Assembly: GCF_001644225.1 (NCBI RefSeq)
Contig: NZ_LSTV01000003.1
Location: forward strand, 290,883-354,882
From: Microbacterium oleivorans
GTDB taxonomy: Bacteria > Actinomycetota > Actinomycetes > Actinomycetales > Microbacteriaceae
Length of the DNA: 64,000 nucleotides
Direction: 5' to 3'
Shown here: positions 37,111 to 45,286 of the stretch, in pieces
Layout: each line of letters opens with the position of its first letter
Numbering within the stretch: position 1 is the first letter of the stretch
Program-made: the position numbers and the translations under genes
The notes under the pieces: generated by a model
The model's database searches: none
Told to the model about the DNA's origin: nothing
What the model saw: the letters and a program-made list of their open reading frames with translations, nothing else

Positions 37111-37870
37111 CCCGCACGCGCACGCGGCGGATTCCGCCGGCGTGCCCTGGGAGGGGCGGAGCTTCCAGCCCAACCCCCACAGCGGCGACGACGGGAGCGC
37201 CGACCCCGCGCTGCTGGCCGCGCTCACTGCGTTCCACGCGGGGGAGGGGGATTCCGCGGCGGTCGTCGACGCGTATCGCACGGCACGCCTGCTGATCCCC
37301 CTCGTCGCCGAGAAGGGCGAGGAGGGTGTCGGCCCGACGGGCCTCACCGTCGACAAGACGCAGGAGCTCTCGATCGTCACCGTCGCCGCGCCCGACGGCC
37401 GCCGCGTCCTGCCGGTGTTCTCCTCCGTGCAGGCGATGTCGCGGTGGGATCCCGCGGCCCGTCCGGTCCCCGCCGACGGCGTCCGCACGGCGCTGTCGGC
37501 CGCCGCCGACGACACCGACCTCATCGTGATCGACCCCGGCAGTGAGACTGAGTTCGTCCTGCGCCGTCCGGCGGTCTGGGCGATCGGTCAGGGGCAGAGC
37601 TGGGAGCCGCCGCACACCTCGCCCGAGGTGTTCGCCGGCCTGCAGGAGTCGATCGGCACCGAGCTCGGTGTACTCGACCTGTCCGTCGCGACGGGCGACC
37701 CGCACTCGCGGCTGCGCGGGCCGGAACTGATCGTCAGTCTCCACCTCGTGGACGGCCTGGATCAGGCGGCGCTCGACGCGATCCTGCAGCGTCTGGCTTC
37801 GCGATGGGCGGCGGATGACCGCGTCGCGGTCCTGGTGGACTCGCTGACGGTCAAACTCGTCCGCGCCTGA
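37094..37870 (+). CDS. SseB family protein
   Basis: This 258-residue protein carries an SseB-type N-terminal domain: [20 protein letters not shown], then [35 protein letters not shown] and [20 protein letters not shown]. The family's role is unclear; E. coli SseB was named for altered serine sensitivity. The ATG start lies within the end of priA, so translation may be coupled. The priA-sseB-DUF1844-infC order is conserved in many actinobacteria. Its stop faces the DUF1844 stop with only three bases between them, inside the palindrome CCTGA-TCG-TCAGG. Confidence 0.87.
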   Translation: MSPDTDPHAHAADSAGVPWEGRSFQPNPHSGDDGSADPALLAALTAFHAGEGDSAAVVDAYRTARLLIPLVAEKGEEGVGPTGLTVDKTQELSIVTVAAPDGRRVLPVFSSVQAMSRWDPAARPVPADGVRTALSAAADDTDLIVIDPGSETEFVLRRPAVWAIGQGQSWEPPHTSPEVFAGLQESIGTELGVLDLSVATGDPHSRLRGPELIVSLHLVDGLDQAALDAILQRLASRWAADDRVAVLVDSLTVKLVRA

Positions 37871-37873
37871 TCG

Positions 37874-38272
37874 TCAGGTGACGGGGCCGGTCCACTTCTC
37901 GCCGGGCCCCTTGCCGATCGGGTCGGGGATGCTGGATGCCTCGCGGAAGGCGAGCTGCAGTGTGCGCAGCCCGTCGCGGAGGGATCGGGCGTGCATGTCG
38001 CTCACCTCGGGGGCGGCGGCGGTGATGAGGCCGGCGAGGGCGTTGATGAGCTTGCGCGCCTCGTCGAGGTCCTTCTGGGTGTCGGGGTCGTCGGCGAGGC
38101 CGAGCTTCACGGCCGCGGCGCTCATGAGGTGCACCGAGGTGGTCGTGATCACCTCGACGGCGGGGACGTCCGCGATGTCCCGCGTGGCGGACTGTGCGAC
38201 GCGCTCCTGCTCGTCCCAGCGCGAGAGGCGCTCGGGGTCGTGGTCGCTGTGGTCGGCCGGAATAGTGCTCAC
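37874..38272 (-). CDS. DUF1844 domain-containing protein
   Basis: This 132-residue protein has an N-terminal RLSRWDEQERVAQ followed by the DUF1844 core: EVITTTSVHLMSAAAVKLGL, then DLDEARKLINALAGLITAAA and LRDGLRTLQLAFREA. The family is widespread in bacteria and of unknown function; in actinobacteria it is regularly found divergent from infC, as here. The GTG start is preferred because the sequence upstream is Arg/Pro-rich and not conserved. The C-terminus GEKWTGPVT is typical. Confidence 0.88.
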   Translation of the reverse strand: MSTIPADHSDHDPERLSRWDEQERVAQSATRDIADVPAVEVITTTSVHLMSAAAVKLGLADDPDTQKDLDEARKLINALAGLITAAAPEVSDMHARSLRDGLRTLQLAFREASSIPDPIGKGPGEKWTGPVT

Positions 38273-38286
38273 GTGCTGCTCTCTGC

Positions 38287-38292
38287 TAGACT
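38287..38292 (+). promoter_or_regulatory. -10 element of the infC operon
   Basis: TAGACT would start an mRNA about 226 nt before infC. The -35 is unclear and overlaps the start of the divergent DUF1844 gene. Confidence 0.45.
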
Positions 38293-38298
38293 TCTGCG

Positions 38299-38524
38299 GG
38301 CACCGGAGTGTTCTGCTCCGTGTCGAAAGAGGATCACATCCCACCCGCGCTTGCCGCTCCAGGCTACCGGGTCCCGCACTCCGCCTCGTTCCGCGAGGTT
38401 GTCCAGGGTGCAGAACACAGAACGCCGATGCGTGCATCGTGCGGGGTGGACGTGACGATCTTCCGCCCGGCGACACATTTCCGTGTCACCGGAGGCCGTC
38501 CACCGCACGAAAGAGGAGTTCCGC
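38299..38524 (+). promoter_or_regulatory. Structured leader of infC-rpmI-rplT
   Basis: The leader contains several hairpins: CGGAG/CTCCG near 38302, CCTCG-TTCCG-CGAGG near 38386, and CCGG-C-GACAC / GTGTC-A-CCGG at 38467-38492, just before the infC ribosome site. In other bacteria this operon is feedback-controlled by IF3 or L20 at the leader; here the mechanism is not known. Confidence 0.4.
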
Positions 38525-39145
38525 ATCAGCGATCCCCGCACCAATGACCGCATCCGCGTCCCCGAGGTCCGCCTCGTCGGACCCGCGGGTGAGCAGGTCG
38601 GCGTCGTCCGCATCGAGGTGGCCATGCGCCTGGCCCAGGAGGCCGACCTCGATCTCGTCGAGGTAGCCCCGAACTCGAAGCCCCCCGTGGTCAAGATCAT
38701 GGATTACGGCAAGTTCAAGTACGAGGCTGCGCAGAAGGCCAAGGAAGCGCGGCGCAATCAGGCGAACACCGTCCTCAAGGAGGTCCGGTTCCGTCTGAAG
38801 ATCGAGGCGCACGACTACATCACCAAGCTCAAGCGCGCGGAGGGCTTCCTCCAGGCCGGCGACAAGGTGAAGGCGATGATCCTGTTCCGCGGTCGCGAGC
38901 AGTCGCGTCCCGAGCAGGGTGTGCGTCTGCTCCGCAAGTTCGCGGAGGACGTCGCCGAGTTCGGCACCGTGGAGTCCAACCCCACGATCGACGGCCGCAA
39001 CATGGTGATGGTGGTGGCTCCCCACAAGAACAAGTCCGAGGTCAAGACCGAGCAGAACGCGGCCCGCGCCGCGACGAAGCAGGCCGCCCGCGAGGCGCGC
39101 ACCGGTCAGGCCGACGAGACCCCCGCCTCCGCTCCGGCGGAGTAA
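38525..39145 (+). CDS. infC: Translation initiation factor IF-3 (ATC start codon)
   Basis: IF3 binds the 30S subunit and proofreads initiation codons. The 206-residue protein has the N-domain ([20 protein letters not shown]), [19 protein letters not shown], the linker and the C-domain ([19 protein letters not shown]). Conservation begins at [12 protein letters not shown] clear GAGGAG (38513-38518) lies six bases before an ATC codon, with no ATG or GTG at the right place; a GTG at 38483 has no ribosome site and falls in a hairpin. I therefore call ATC as the start, like the AUU of E. coli infC, where a poor start lets IF3 limit its own synthesis. The Lys/Ala-rich C-terminal tail is longer than in E. 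coli. Confidence 0.9.
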   Translation: MSDPRTNDRIRVPEVRLVGPAGEQVGVVRIEVAMRLAQEADLDLVEVAPNSKPPVVKIMDYGKFKYEAAQKAKEARRNQANTVLKEVRFRLKIEAHDYITKLKRAEGFLQAGDKVKAMILFRGREQSRPEQGVRLLRKFAEDVAEFGTVESNPTIDGRNMVMVVAPHKNKSEVKTEQNAARAATKQAAREARTGQADETPASAPAE

Positions 39146-39192
39146 GCGGCCCCAGACCCCCGCCCGGCGGGAACCACAACGAAGGAAGAGAT

Positions 39193-39387
39193 ATGCCCAA
39201 GCAGAAGACCCACTCGGGCGCCAAGAAGCGCTTCAAGGTCACCGGCAGCGGAAAGATCAAGAAGCAGCAGGCGAACCTCCGTCACAACTTCGAGGGCAAG
39301 CCCACGAAGCGCACCCGCCGCCTGTCCGCCGACAAGATCCTGGCTCCCGGCGACGCCAAGGTCGCCAAGAAGCTCCTCGGCCTCTGA
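39193..39387 (+). CDS. rpmI: 50S ribosomal protein L35
   Basis: L35 is a small basic protein of the large ribosomal subunit. The 64-residue product begins [20 protein letters not shown] and ends near LGL, which is full length for the family. The ATG has GAAGGAAGAG upstream. It is the middle gene of the conserved infC-rpmI-rplT operon, 47 bases after infC. Confidence 0.97.
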   Translation: MPKQKTHSGAKKRFKVTGSGKIKKQQANLRHNFEGKPTKRTRRLSADKILAPGDAKVAKKLLGL

Positions 39388-39419
39388 GCGCCGACGCAAC
39401 ACCCTAGGAAGTAGAAGAA

Positions 39420-39800
39420 ATGGCTAGAGTCAAGCGGGCTGTCAACGCCCACAAGAAGCGTCGCGTCATCCTCGAGCGCGCCTCCGGTTACCGCGGACAG
39501 CGTTCGCGTCTGTACCGCAAGGCGAAGGAGCAGGTCACCCACTCGCTCGTCTACGCGTACCGCGACCGTCGCAAGCGCAAGGGCGACTTCCGTCGCCTCT
39601 GGATCCAGCGCATCAACGCCGCTGCCCGCCAGAACGGCATCACGTACAACCGCTTCATCCAGGGCCTCGGCCTCGCGGGTGTCCAGGTCGACCGCCGCAT
39701 GCTCGCCGAGCTCGCGGTCAACGAGCCGGCCGTTTTCGCGTCGCTCGTCGCCACGGCGAAGGCTGCGCTGCCGGCCGACGTCAACGCGCCCAAGGCCTGA
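39420..39800 (+). CDS. rplT: 50S ribosomal protein L20
   Basis: L20 binds 23S rRNA early in 50S assembly. The 126-residue protein has [40 protein letters not shown] and [24 protein letters not shown] blocks typical of the family. The ATG follows GGAAG. It ends the infC operon and is followed by a UUCG-loop terminator with a T-tract. Confidence 0.97.
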   Translation: MARVKRAVNAHKKRRVILERASGYRGQRSRLYRKAKEQVTHSLVYAYRDRRKRKGDFRRLWIQRINAAARQNGITYNRFIQGLGLAGVQVDRRMLAELAVNEPAVFASLVATAKAALPADVNAPKA

Positions 39801-39819
39801 TCGCCTCAGCATCCGTGAG

Positions 39820-39847
39820 AAGGCGTCCTCTTCGGAGGGCGCCTTTT
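39820..39847 (+). terminator. Terminator of infC-rpmI-rplT with UUCG tetraloop
   Basis: An 11-bp stem (39820-39830 with 39835-39845, one G-T pair) closes on TTCG and runs into TTTT (39844-39847). The apex is identical over 18 bases to the pnp terminator. Confidence 0.88.
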
Positions 39848-39884
39848 CGCGTTCCCGGATGCCGGTGCTCGCCGCGCGCCGCCC

Positions 39885-39890
39885 TACACT
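39885..39890 (+). promoter_or_regulatory. -10 element for leaderless TrmH-family transcript
   Basis: TACACT ends six bases before the GTG start. Confidence 0.5.
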
Positions 39891-39896
39891 GAGAGC

Positions 39897-40694
39897 GTGC
39901 TCGAGAACCCACGTTCACCGCGCGTCCGCGCGGTCGCGAAGCTGACGAAGCGCACGGCGCGGCAGGAGACCGGCCTCTACCTCCTCGAGGGGCCGCAGGC
40001 CGCCCGGGAGGCTCTGCTCTGGCGGCCGGACACCCTGCTCGAGCTCTATGCGACCCCGACGGCATGGGACAAGCATCAGGACATCCGCGATGCGGCATCC
40101 GAGGCCGGTGTCGAGGTGGCCTTCGCGAGCGAGCAGGTCATCGACGCCATGGCCGACACGGTGACGCCCCAGGGCATCGTGGCCGTCGCCCGCCAGGTGC
40201 CGACCTCGGTGCGCGACGTCTTCGACGGCGAGCCCCGCCTCATCGTGATCTGCGAGGAGGTGCGCGACCCGGGCAACCTCGGGACGATCATCCGAGCAGC
40301 GGATGCCGTCGGTGCCGACGCGGTCATCCTCACCGGGCGCACGGTGGACCCCTTCAACCCCAAGGTCGTCCGCGCGACGACCGGTTCGCTCTTCCACCTG
40401 CCCGTCGCGGTGGGGGTGGACCTCGCGGATGCGACGGGGCGGGCGCGCTCCGCGGGGCTCCGCATCGTCGCGGCCGACGTCGGGGGAGAGGACTTCGTCG
40501 ACCACCGGGCCACCCTGGCGGAGCCGACCGCGTGGGTCTTCGGGAACGAGGCGCGCGGACTCGACGAGGACGACCTCCAGCTCGTGGACCTATCGCTCCG
40601 GCTGCCCATCTACGGCCGCGCCGAGTCGCTGAATCTCGCGACGGCGGCGAGCGTCTGCCTCTACGAATCGGCTTTCGCGCAGCGCGCGACCTGA
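39897..40694 (+). CDS. TrmH family RNA 2'-O-methyltransferase (SpoU)
   Basis: This 265-residue protein methylates ribose of tRNA or rRNA; the target cannot be told from sequence. An N-terminal substrate-binding domain ([20 protein letters not shown]) is followed by the SpoU domain with the trefoil-knot motifs: [34 protein letters not shown] and [20 protein letters not shown]. It lies after rplT, a usual place for this gene (often followed by pheS). Here the glutamate transporter cluster separates it from pheS. Confidence 0.94.
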   Translation: MLENPRSPRVRAVAKLTKRTARQETGLYLLEGPQAAREALLWRPDTLLELYATPTAWDKHQDIRDAASEAGVEVAFASEQVIDAMADTVTPQGIVAVARQVPTSVRDVFDGEPRLIVICEEVRDPGNLGTIIRAADAVGADAVILTGRTVDPFNPKVVRATTGSLFHLPVAVGVDLADATGRARSAGLRIVAADVGGEDFVDHRATLAEPTAWVFGNEARGLDEDDLQLVDLSLRLPIYGRAESLNLATAASVCLYESAFAQRAT

Positions 40695-40770
40695 AGCGAC
40701 CATTCTCGAGGGTTGATTACGGAACTGTAAACCCCGCGGCATCCGCTCGTTCACCGGGGCGGGCGTTGCC

Positions 40771-40776
40771 TAGGGT
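40771..40776 (+). promoter_or_regulatory. -10 element for leaderless gluA transcript
   Basis: TAGGGT ends seven bases before the gluA ATG. Confidence 0.55.
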
Positions 40777-40783
40777 GAGTTCC

Positions 40784-41578
40784 ATGACCACTCCTGCTGC
40801 CGATCCCGCGCCGCGCACGTCGAACATCGACGTTCGTCGAGGCGAGCCGCTCGTCGTCATGTCCGACGTGCAGAAGCACTACGGCGACTTCCAGGCGCTC
40901 ACCGACATCAACCTGTCGGTGAACCGCGGCGAGGTCGTCGTCGTGGTCGGCCCGTCGGGGTCCGGCAAGTCGACCCTCTGCCGCACGATCAACCGTCTCG
41001 AGACGATCACCAGCGGCCGCATCACGATCGACGGCGCCGATCTCCCGGCGGAGGGCAAGGCACTCGCCGCTCTCCGTGCCGACGTCGGCATGGTCTTCCA
41101 GTCCTTCAACCTGTTCTCGCACCTGACGATCCTCGACAACGTGACGCTCGGGCCGATCAAGGTGAAGGGCATGAAGAAGGCGGATGCCGAGAAGCTCGCC
41201 CGTGAGCTGCTCGACCGCGTGGGTGTCGGCCACCAGGCCGACAAACTGCCCGCGCAGCTCTCCGGCGGCCAGCAGCAGCGCGTGGCGATAGCCCGTGCGC
41301 TCGCGATGAAGCCGAAGGTGATGCTCTTCGACGAGCCGACGTCCGCGCTCGACCCGGAGATGATCAACGAGGTCCTCGACGTCATGGTCGGCCTCGCGCA
41401 GGACGGGATGACGATGATCGTCGTCACCCACGAGATGGGCTTCGCCCGCAAGGCGGCGGACCGCGTGGTCTTCATGGCGGACGGCCAGATCGTCGAGGAG
41501 GCCGCGCCGCAGGAGTTCTTCACGAATCCGAAGAGCGATCGCGCGAAGGACTTCCTCTCGAAGCTCATCACCCACTGA
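40784..41578 (+). CDS. gluA: Glutamate ABC transporter ATP-binding protein
   Basis: GluA powers uptake of glutamate (family: polar amino acids). The 264-residue ATPase has Walker [17 protein letters not shown] (near residue 55), [14 protein letters not shown], signature [15 protein letters not shown], Walker [16 protein letters not shown] and the H-loop VTHEMGFA. It is the first gene of a four-gene importer cluster (gluABCD order as in Corynebacterium). The ATG has no ribosome site but a -10 element seven bases upstream. The N-terminal 20 residues are an extension before the ATPase fold. Confidence 0.93.
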   Translation: MTTPAADPAPRTSNIDVRRGEPLVVMSDVQKHYGDFQALTDINLSVNRGEVVVVVGPSGSGKSTLCRTINRLETITSGRITIDGADLPAEGKALAALRADVGMVFQSFNLFSHLTILDNVTLGPIKVKGMKKADAEKLARELLDRVGVGHQADKLPAQLSGGQQQRVAIARALAMKPKVMLFDEPTSALDPEMINEVLDVMVGLAQDGMTMIVVTHEMGFARKAADRVVFMADGQIVEEAAPQEFFTNPKSDRAKDFLSKLITH

Positions 41579-41638
41579 GACGTCCGCGCCCTGCACCGGC
41601 GCGACGAACGAAGCACGACACGAAACCAGGAGGATCAC

Positions 41639-42547
41639 ATGCGTAAGACTCGACTCGCCGGCACGTTCGCCGGCATCGCGATCGCGGCGCTCGCGCTCGC
41701 CGGCTGCAACAGCGGCAGCCCCACCGCTCCCGGCGCCGAGGGCGGCACCGGCGGCGAAGGCACCGAGGGCAGCGAGGCCCTCTGGGAGGTCGCCAGCGAC
41801 GTGTCGCTCGACGGCAGCCCCACCTTCGACCGCGCCTCCGAGGCCGGCAAGATCGTCGTCGGTGTCAAGAGCGACCAGCCCGGTCTCGGTTACGAGGACG
41901 CGGTGTCCGGTGAGCGCACCGGCTTCGACGTCGACATCGCACGGTGGATCGCCGCTTCGCTCGGTTTCGACGAGGACCAGATCGACTTCCAGACGATCCC
42001 CTCTGCCAACCGTGAGCAGGAGATCGTCAACGGCAACATCGACTACTACGTCGGCACCTACTCGATGACGGACGCGCGCGACGAGGTCATCGACTTCGCC
42101 GGCCCCTACTTCATCACCGGGCAGGGCCTGCTGGTCGCCGCGGACGACGACTCGATCAACGGGCCGGAAGACCTCGCCGACAAGGTCACGTGCTCCGTGA
42201 CGGGATCCACCCCGCTGCAGCGCATCCGTGACGAGTACAACGGCGAGGTCACCGAGCGTCAGACCTACTCCGAGTGCGTCGAGCAGCTGCTCAACGGTCA
42301 GGTCGACGCGATCACGACCGATGAGGCGATCCTCGCCGGCTACGTCGCGGAGGACCCGGACAACCTCAAGCTCGCCGGCGAGCCGTTCAGCGAGGAGCGC
42401 TACGGCGTCGGCCTCGCCGACGGAGACACCGTGCTGAAGGACCACATCAACACGCTGTTCACCGACGGCGGCGACGTCTGGACCGCGCTCTACGAGAAGT
42501 ACCTCGAGCCGGCTGGCGTGAAGGCCGAGCAGCCCGAGGTCGACTGA
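41639..42547 (+). CDS. gluB: Glutamate-binding lipoprotein
   Basis: GluB is the extracytoplasmic solute-binding protein. The 302-residue product has a lipoprotein signal peptide with lipobox LALAGC (Cys near residue 22), a Gly/Ser/Glu-rich linker, and a type II amino-acid binding fold (GKIVVGVKSDQPGLGYED, RTGFDVDIARWIAASLGF, YYVGTYSMTDARDEVIDFAG). AGGAGG precedes the ATG. A very stable hairpin between it and gluC probably keeps its mRNA more abundant than the permease part. Confidence 0.94.
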   Translation: MRKTRLAGTFAGIAIAALALAGCNSGSPTAPGAEGGTGGEGTEGSEALWEVASDVSLDGSPTFDRASEAGKIVVGVKSDQPGLGYEDAVSGERTGFDVDIARWIAASLGFDEDQIDFQTIPSANREQEIVNGNIDYYVGTYSMTDARDEVIDFAGPYFITGQGLLVAADDDSINGPEDLADKVTCSVTGSTPLQRIRDEYNGEVTERQTYSECVEQLLNGQVDAITTDEAILAGYVAEDPDNLKLAGEPFSEERYGVGLADGDTVLKDHINTLFTDGGDVWTALYEKYLEPAGVKAEQPEVD

Positions 42548-42554
42548 CCGTCAC

Positions 42555-42584
42555 GCCCGGGAGGCGCGTATGCGCCTCCCGGGC
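42555..42584 (+). terminator. Intra-operon hairpin between gluB and gluC
   Basis: A perfect 13-bp stem (42555-42567 with 42572-42584) with loop GTAT begins eight bases after gluB. With only short T runs after it, partial termination or protection of the upstream mRNA's 3' end is likely. Confidence 0.7.
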
Positions 42585-42615
42585 TTCCCCCACCTGAGAC
42601 GTTCGAAAGGACCGC

Positions 42616-43272
42616 ATGGGCGTCATCACCGACAACCTCGATTTCTGGGGTGAAGCGCTCCGGGGCACGCTCGTGCTCTTCTTCGGCGGAGGGCTGCTCG
42701 CGCTGATCCTCGGCATCATCGTCGGGGCGATGCGGGTGTCGCCCGTACCGATCGCGCGGGCCGTGGGCACCGTCTACGTCAATACGATCCGGAACACCCC
42801 GCTCACCCTCGTCTTCTTCGGGTTCGCCTTCACGCTCCCTCCTCTTCTCGAGGTGAGATCGAGCGGGGGAGTGCAGGTGATCTTCGCGGTCGCAGCCCTC
42901 GGGATCTACACCGCCACCTATGTCGCGGAGACCGTCCGATCCGGAATCAACACGGTCCCCGTCGGCCAGGCGGAAGCGGCTCGTGCATTGGGCCTGACGT
43001 TCGGCCAGGTCATGTCCCTGGTCGTCCTGCCGCAGGCCTTCCGCTCGGTGATCCCACCGATGATGAGCGTCTTCATCGCCCTCCTCAAGAACACGACCGT
43101 CGCCGCGGGGTTCTCTGTGATGAACCTCGGATCGGCTCGCGACTGGCTCAGCGAGCGTGGTGAGAATCAGCTCGTCGTCATCCTGTGGGTCATGGTGATC
43201 TTCGTCGCGCTCGTCCTGCTCCTCTCGTGGGGTCAGCGATCGCTCGAGAACCGTTGGAAGGTGGCGCGATGA
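42616..43272 (+). CDS. gluC: Glutamate ABC transporter permease subunit GluC
   Basis: This 218-residue permease has five membrane helices and the binding-protein-dependent (EAA) loop as TVPVGQAEAARALGLTFGQV, which contacts the ATPase. GTLVLFFGGGLLALILGIIV is the first helix. A GAAAGGA ribosome site precedes the ATG. The gluD start overlaps its stop as ATGA, so the two permeases are made in equal amounts. Confidence 0.93.
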   Translation: MGVITDNLDFWGEALRGTLVLFFGGGLLALILGIIVGAMRVSPVPIARAVGTVYVNTIRNTPLTLVFFGFAFTLPPLLEVRSSGGVQVIFAVAALGIYTATYVAETVRSGINTVPVGQAEAARALGLTFGQVMSLVVLPQAFRSVIPPMMSVFIALLKNTTVAAGFSVMNLGSARDWLSERGENQLVVILWVMVIFVALVLLLSWGQRSLENRWKVAR

Positions 43273-44186
43273 GCAGCAGTGTGCTGTATGACGTCCCTGG
43301 TCCCCGCGCCGTCGCACGTAACCGCGTGATCGGGGTCGTGACGATCCTGGTCGTGGCCGCCGTGGTGGCCTTCCTCGTGTGGCGGCTGGCCGCGACCGGA
43401 CAGTTCTCGGCGGAGAAGTGGAACGCCTTCACCTACACGCGTATCTGGGAGCAGTTCCTCCTGGCCGCCGGCCGCACGCTCGCCGCCTTCGCGGCTGCCG
43501 CGGTCGGGGCACTCATCCTCGGGTTCGTCCTGGCGATCGGACGTCTCTCCGACCACGCCTGGCTGCGCTGGCCGGTCGGGGCCGTCGTGGAGTTCCTCCG
43601 CGCTGTCCCCGTCCTCGTGATGATGTTCCTCCTGTACTACGGACTCCCTGTCGTCGGTGTGCGCATGGAGGGGTACTGGGTGGTCGTCGTCGCGCTCATC
43701 CTCTACAACGGCTCCGTTCTCGCCGAGGTCATCCGTGCGGGAGTCGAATCGCTGCCCCGCGGCCAATCCGAGGCGGGATACGCGCTGGGGCTCACGAAGT
43801 CCGGTGTGATGCGTCTGGTCCTGCTGCCTCAGGCCATCCGCGCCATGATGCCTGTGATCCTTGCGCAGCTGGTCGTGACGCTCAAAGACACTGCGCTCGG
43901 TTTCATCATCACCTACGAAGAGTTGCTCTTCTACGCCAAGTACCTGGGCTCGCAGAACTCGCTCGAAAGGCCCATCGTGCAGGCGACCCTCGTGGCCGGT
44001 GCCATCTACATCGGGCTGTGCCTCGCGCTGTCGAGTCTCGCTCGGGTTGTCGAGAAACGCCTCGGCCGCATCCCGAAGAGCGCCGTCGGACCTGCGCGGC
44101 CGGTGCAGGAGACCACCGACACCGAACTGATCGCCGCTCAGAAGGGACTCGGCAAGTTCAACCCGGGTGCCGGCGGCGGCGGCTGA
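43269..44186 (+). CDS. gluD: Glutamate ABC transporter permease subunit GluD
   Basis: This 305-residue permease is the second membrane subunit. It has an N-terminal helix (VIGVVTILVVAAVVAFLVW), the family's five-helix core, and the EAA loop in LPRGQSEAGYALGLTKSGVM. The C-terminal tail is long and ends in a Gly run. It overlaps gluC. A GC-rich hairpin after the stop separates it from pheS. Confidence 0.93.
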   Translation: MSSSVLYDVPGPRAVARNRVIGVVTILVVAAVVAFLVWRLAATGQFSAEKWNAFTYTRIWEQFLLAAGRTLAAFAAAAVGALILGFVLAIGRLSDHAWLRWPVGAVVEFLRAVPVLVMMFLLYYGLPVVGVRMEGYWVVVVALILYNGSVLAEVIRAGVESLPRGQSEAGYALGLTKSGVMRLVLLPQAIRAMMPVILAQLVVTLKDTALGFIITYEELLFYAKYLGSQNSLERPIVQATLVAGAIYIGLCLALSSLARVVEKRLGRIPKSAVGPARPVQETTDTELIAAQKGLGKFNPGAGGGG

Positions 44187-44201
44187 GCCTCTGACGCCGT
44201 C

Positions 44202-44234
44202 CTACCGGCGGGCCGCACTCCGGCCCGCCGGTAG
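44202..44234 (+). terminator. Terminator after gluD overlapping the pheS promoter
   Basis: A 13-bp stem (44202-44214 with 44222-44234) with a seven-base loop. The last three bases of its descending arm are the first bases of the pheS -10 element. Confidence 0.7.
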
Positions 44235-44237
44235 ACT
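44232..44237 (+). promoter_or_regulatory. -10 element of pheS
   Basis: TAGACT ends eight bases before the pheS GTG, giving an expected leaderless mRNA. It overlaps the gluD terminator stem. Confidence 0.5.
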
Positions 44238-44245
44238 CGTCTCTC

Positions 44246-45286
44246 GTGTCCGACGCACCCCAGATCACCCCCGAGGCGGTGGATGCCGCCGTCGCCGAGG
44301 CGCTGGCCGCCTTCGCCGCCGCTCCCGATACCACGGCGCTCAAAGCCGCCCGTTCGGCCCACACTGCGGAGGGGTCGCCGCTCGCGCGTCTGAACGCCGA
44401 GCTGCGGAACGTCCCGAACGATCAGAAGGCCGCCTCCGGCAAGCTCGTCGGTCAGGCCCGCGGTCGTGTGAACCAGGCGCTCGCCGCCCGTGAGGCCGAG
44501 CTCGCCGCGGCCGAGACGGCGGCGAAGCTCGAGGCCGAGCGCGTCGACATCACCGCGATCGTCCCCGCGACGCGCGTCGGGGCGCGGCATCCGATCTCGC
44601 TCCTGCAGGAGGAGATTGCCGACCTCTTCGTCGGCATGGGGTGGGAGATCGCGGAGGGTCCCGAGCTCGAGCACGAGTGGTTCAACTTCGACGCCCTGAA
44701 CTTCGCCCCCGACCACCCTGCGCGTCAGATGCAGGACACCTTCTTCGTCGACCCGGTGGCGCGTCACCTGGTCATGCGCACGCATACAAGCCCCGTCCAG
44801 GTGCGCTCCATGCTCGAACGCGAGGTGCCGATCTACATCCTCTGCCCGGGACGGGTGTACCGGACCGACGAGTTCGATGCGACCCACCTGCCCGCGTTCA
44901 CGCAGTTCGAGGGCCTTGTGATCGACGAGGGCATCACGATGGCGAACCTCAAGGGCACGCTCGACCACGCCGCGAAGGTCCTCTTCGGAGCCGAGGCCAA
45001 GACCCGGTTCCGCACCAACTACTTCCCGTTCACCGAGCCGTCCGCCGAGCTCGACCTGTGGCACCCGACCTTCCCGGGTGGCGCGCGCTGGATCGAGTGG
45101 GGCGGATGCGGGATGGTGAACCCCAACGTCCTCCGCGCCGCGGGCATCGACCCCGAGGTCTACTCGGGCTTCGCCTTCGGCATGGGCATCGAGCGGACCC
45201 TCATGTTCCGCAGCGATGTGCAGGACATGCGCGACATGGCCGAAGGCGATGTCCGCTTCAGCGAGCAGTTCGGAATGGTGGTCTGA
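44246..45286 (+). CDS. pheS: Phenylalanyl-tRNA synthetase alpha subunit
   Basis: PheS is the catalytic class II subunit of the alpha2-beta2 enzyme. The 346-residue protein has the N-terminal coiled coil, motif 1 around HPISLLQEEIADLFVGMGWE, motif 2 (RVYRTDEFDATHLPAFTQFE, tRNA and ATP contact) and motif 3 (FAFGMGIERTLMFR). The GTG start sits at leaderless distance from a -10 element. The pheT start overlaps its stop by one base. No T-box-like leader is present in front of it. Confidence 0.96.
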   Translation: MSDAPQITPEAVDAAVAEALAAFAAAPDTTALKAARSAHTAEGSPLARLNAELRNVPNDQKAASGKLVGQARGRVNQALAAREAELAAAETAAKLEAERVDITAIVPATRVGARHPISLLQEEIADLFVGMGWEIAEGPELEHEWFNFDALNFAPDHPARQMQDTFFVDPVARHLVMRTHTSPVQVRSMLEREVPIYILCPGRVYRTDEFDATHLPAFTQFEGLVIDEGITMANLKGTLDHAAKVLFGAEAKTRFRTNYFPFTEPSAELDLWHPTFPGGARWIEWGGCGMVNPNVLRAAGIDPEVYSGFAFGMGIERTLMFRSDVQDMRDMAEGDVRFSEQFGMVV

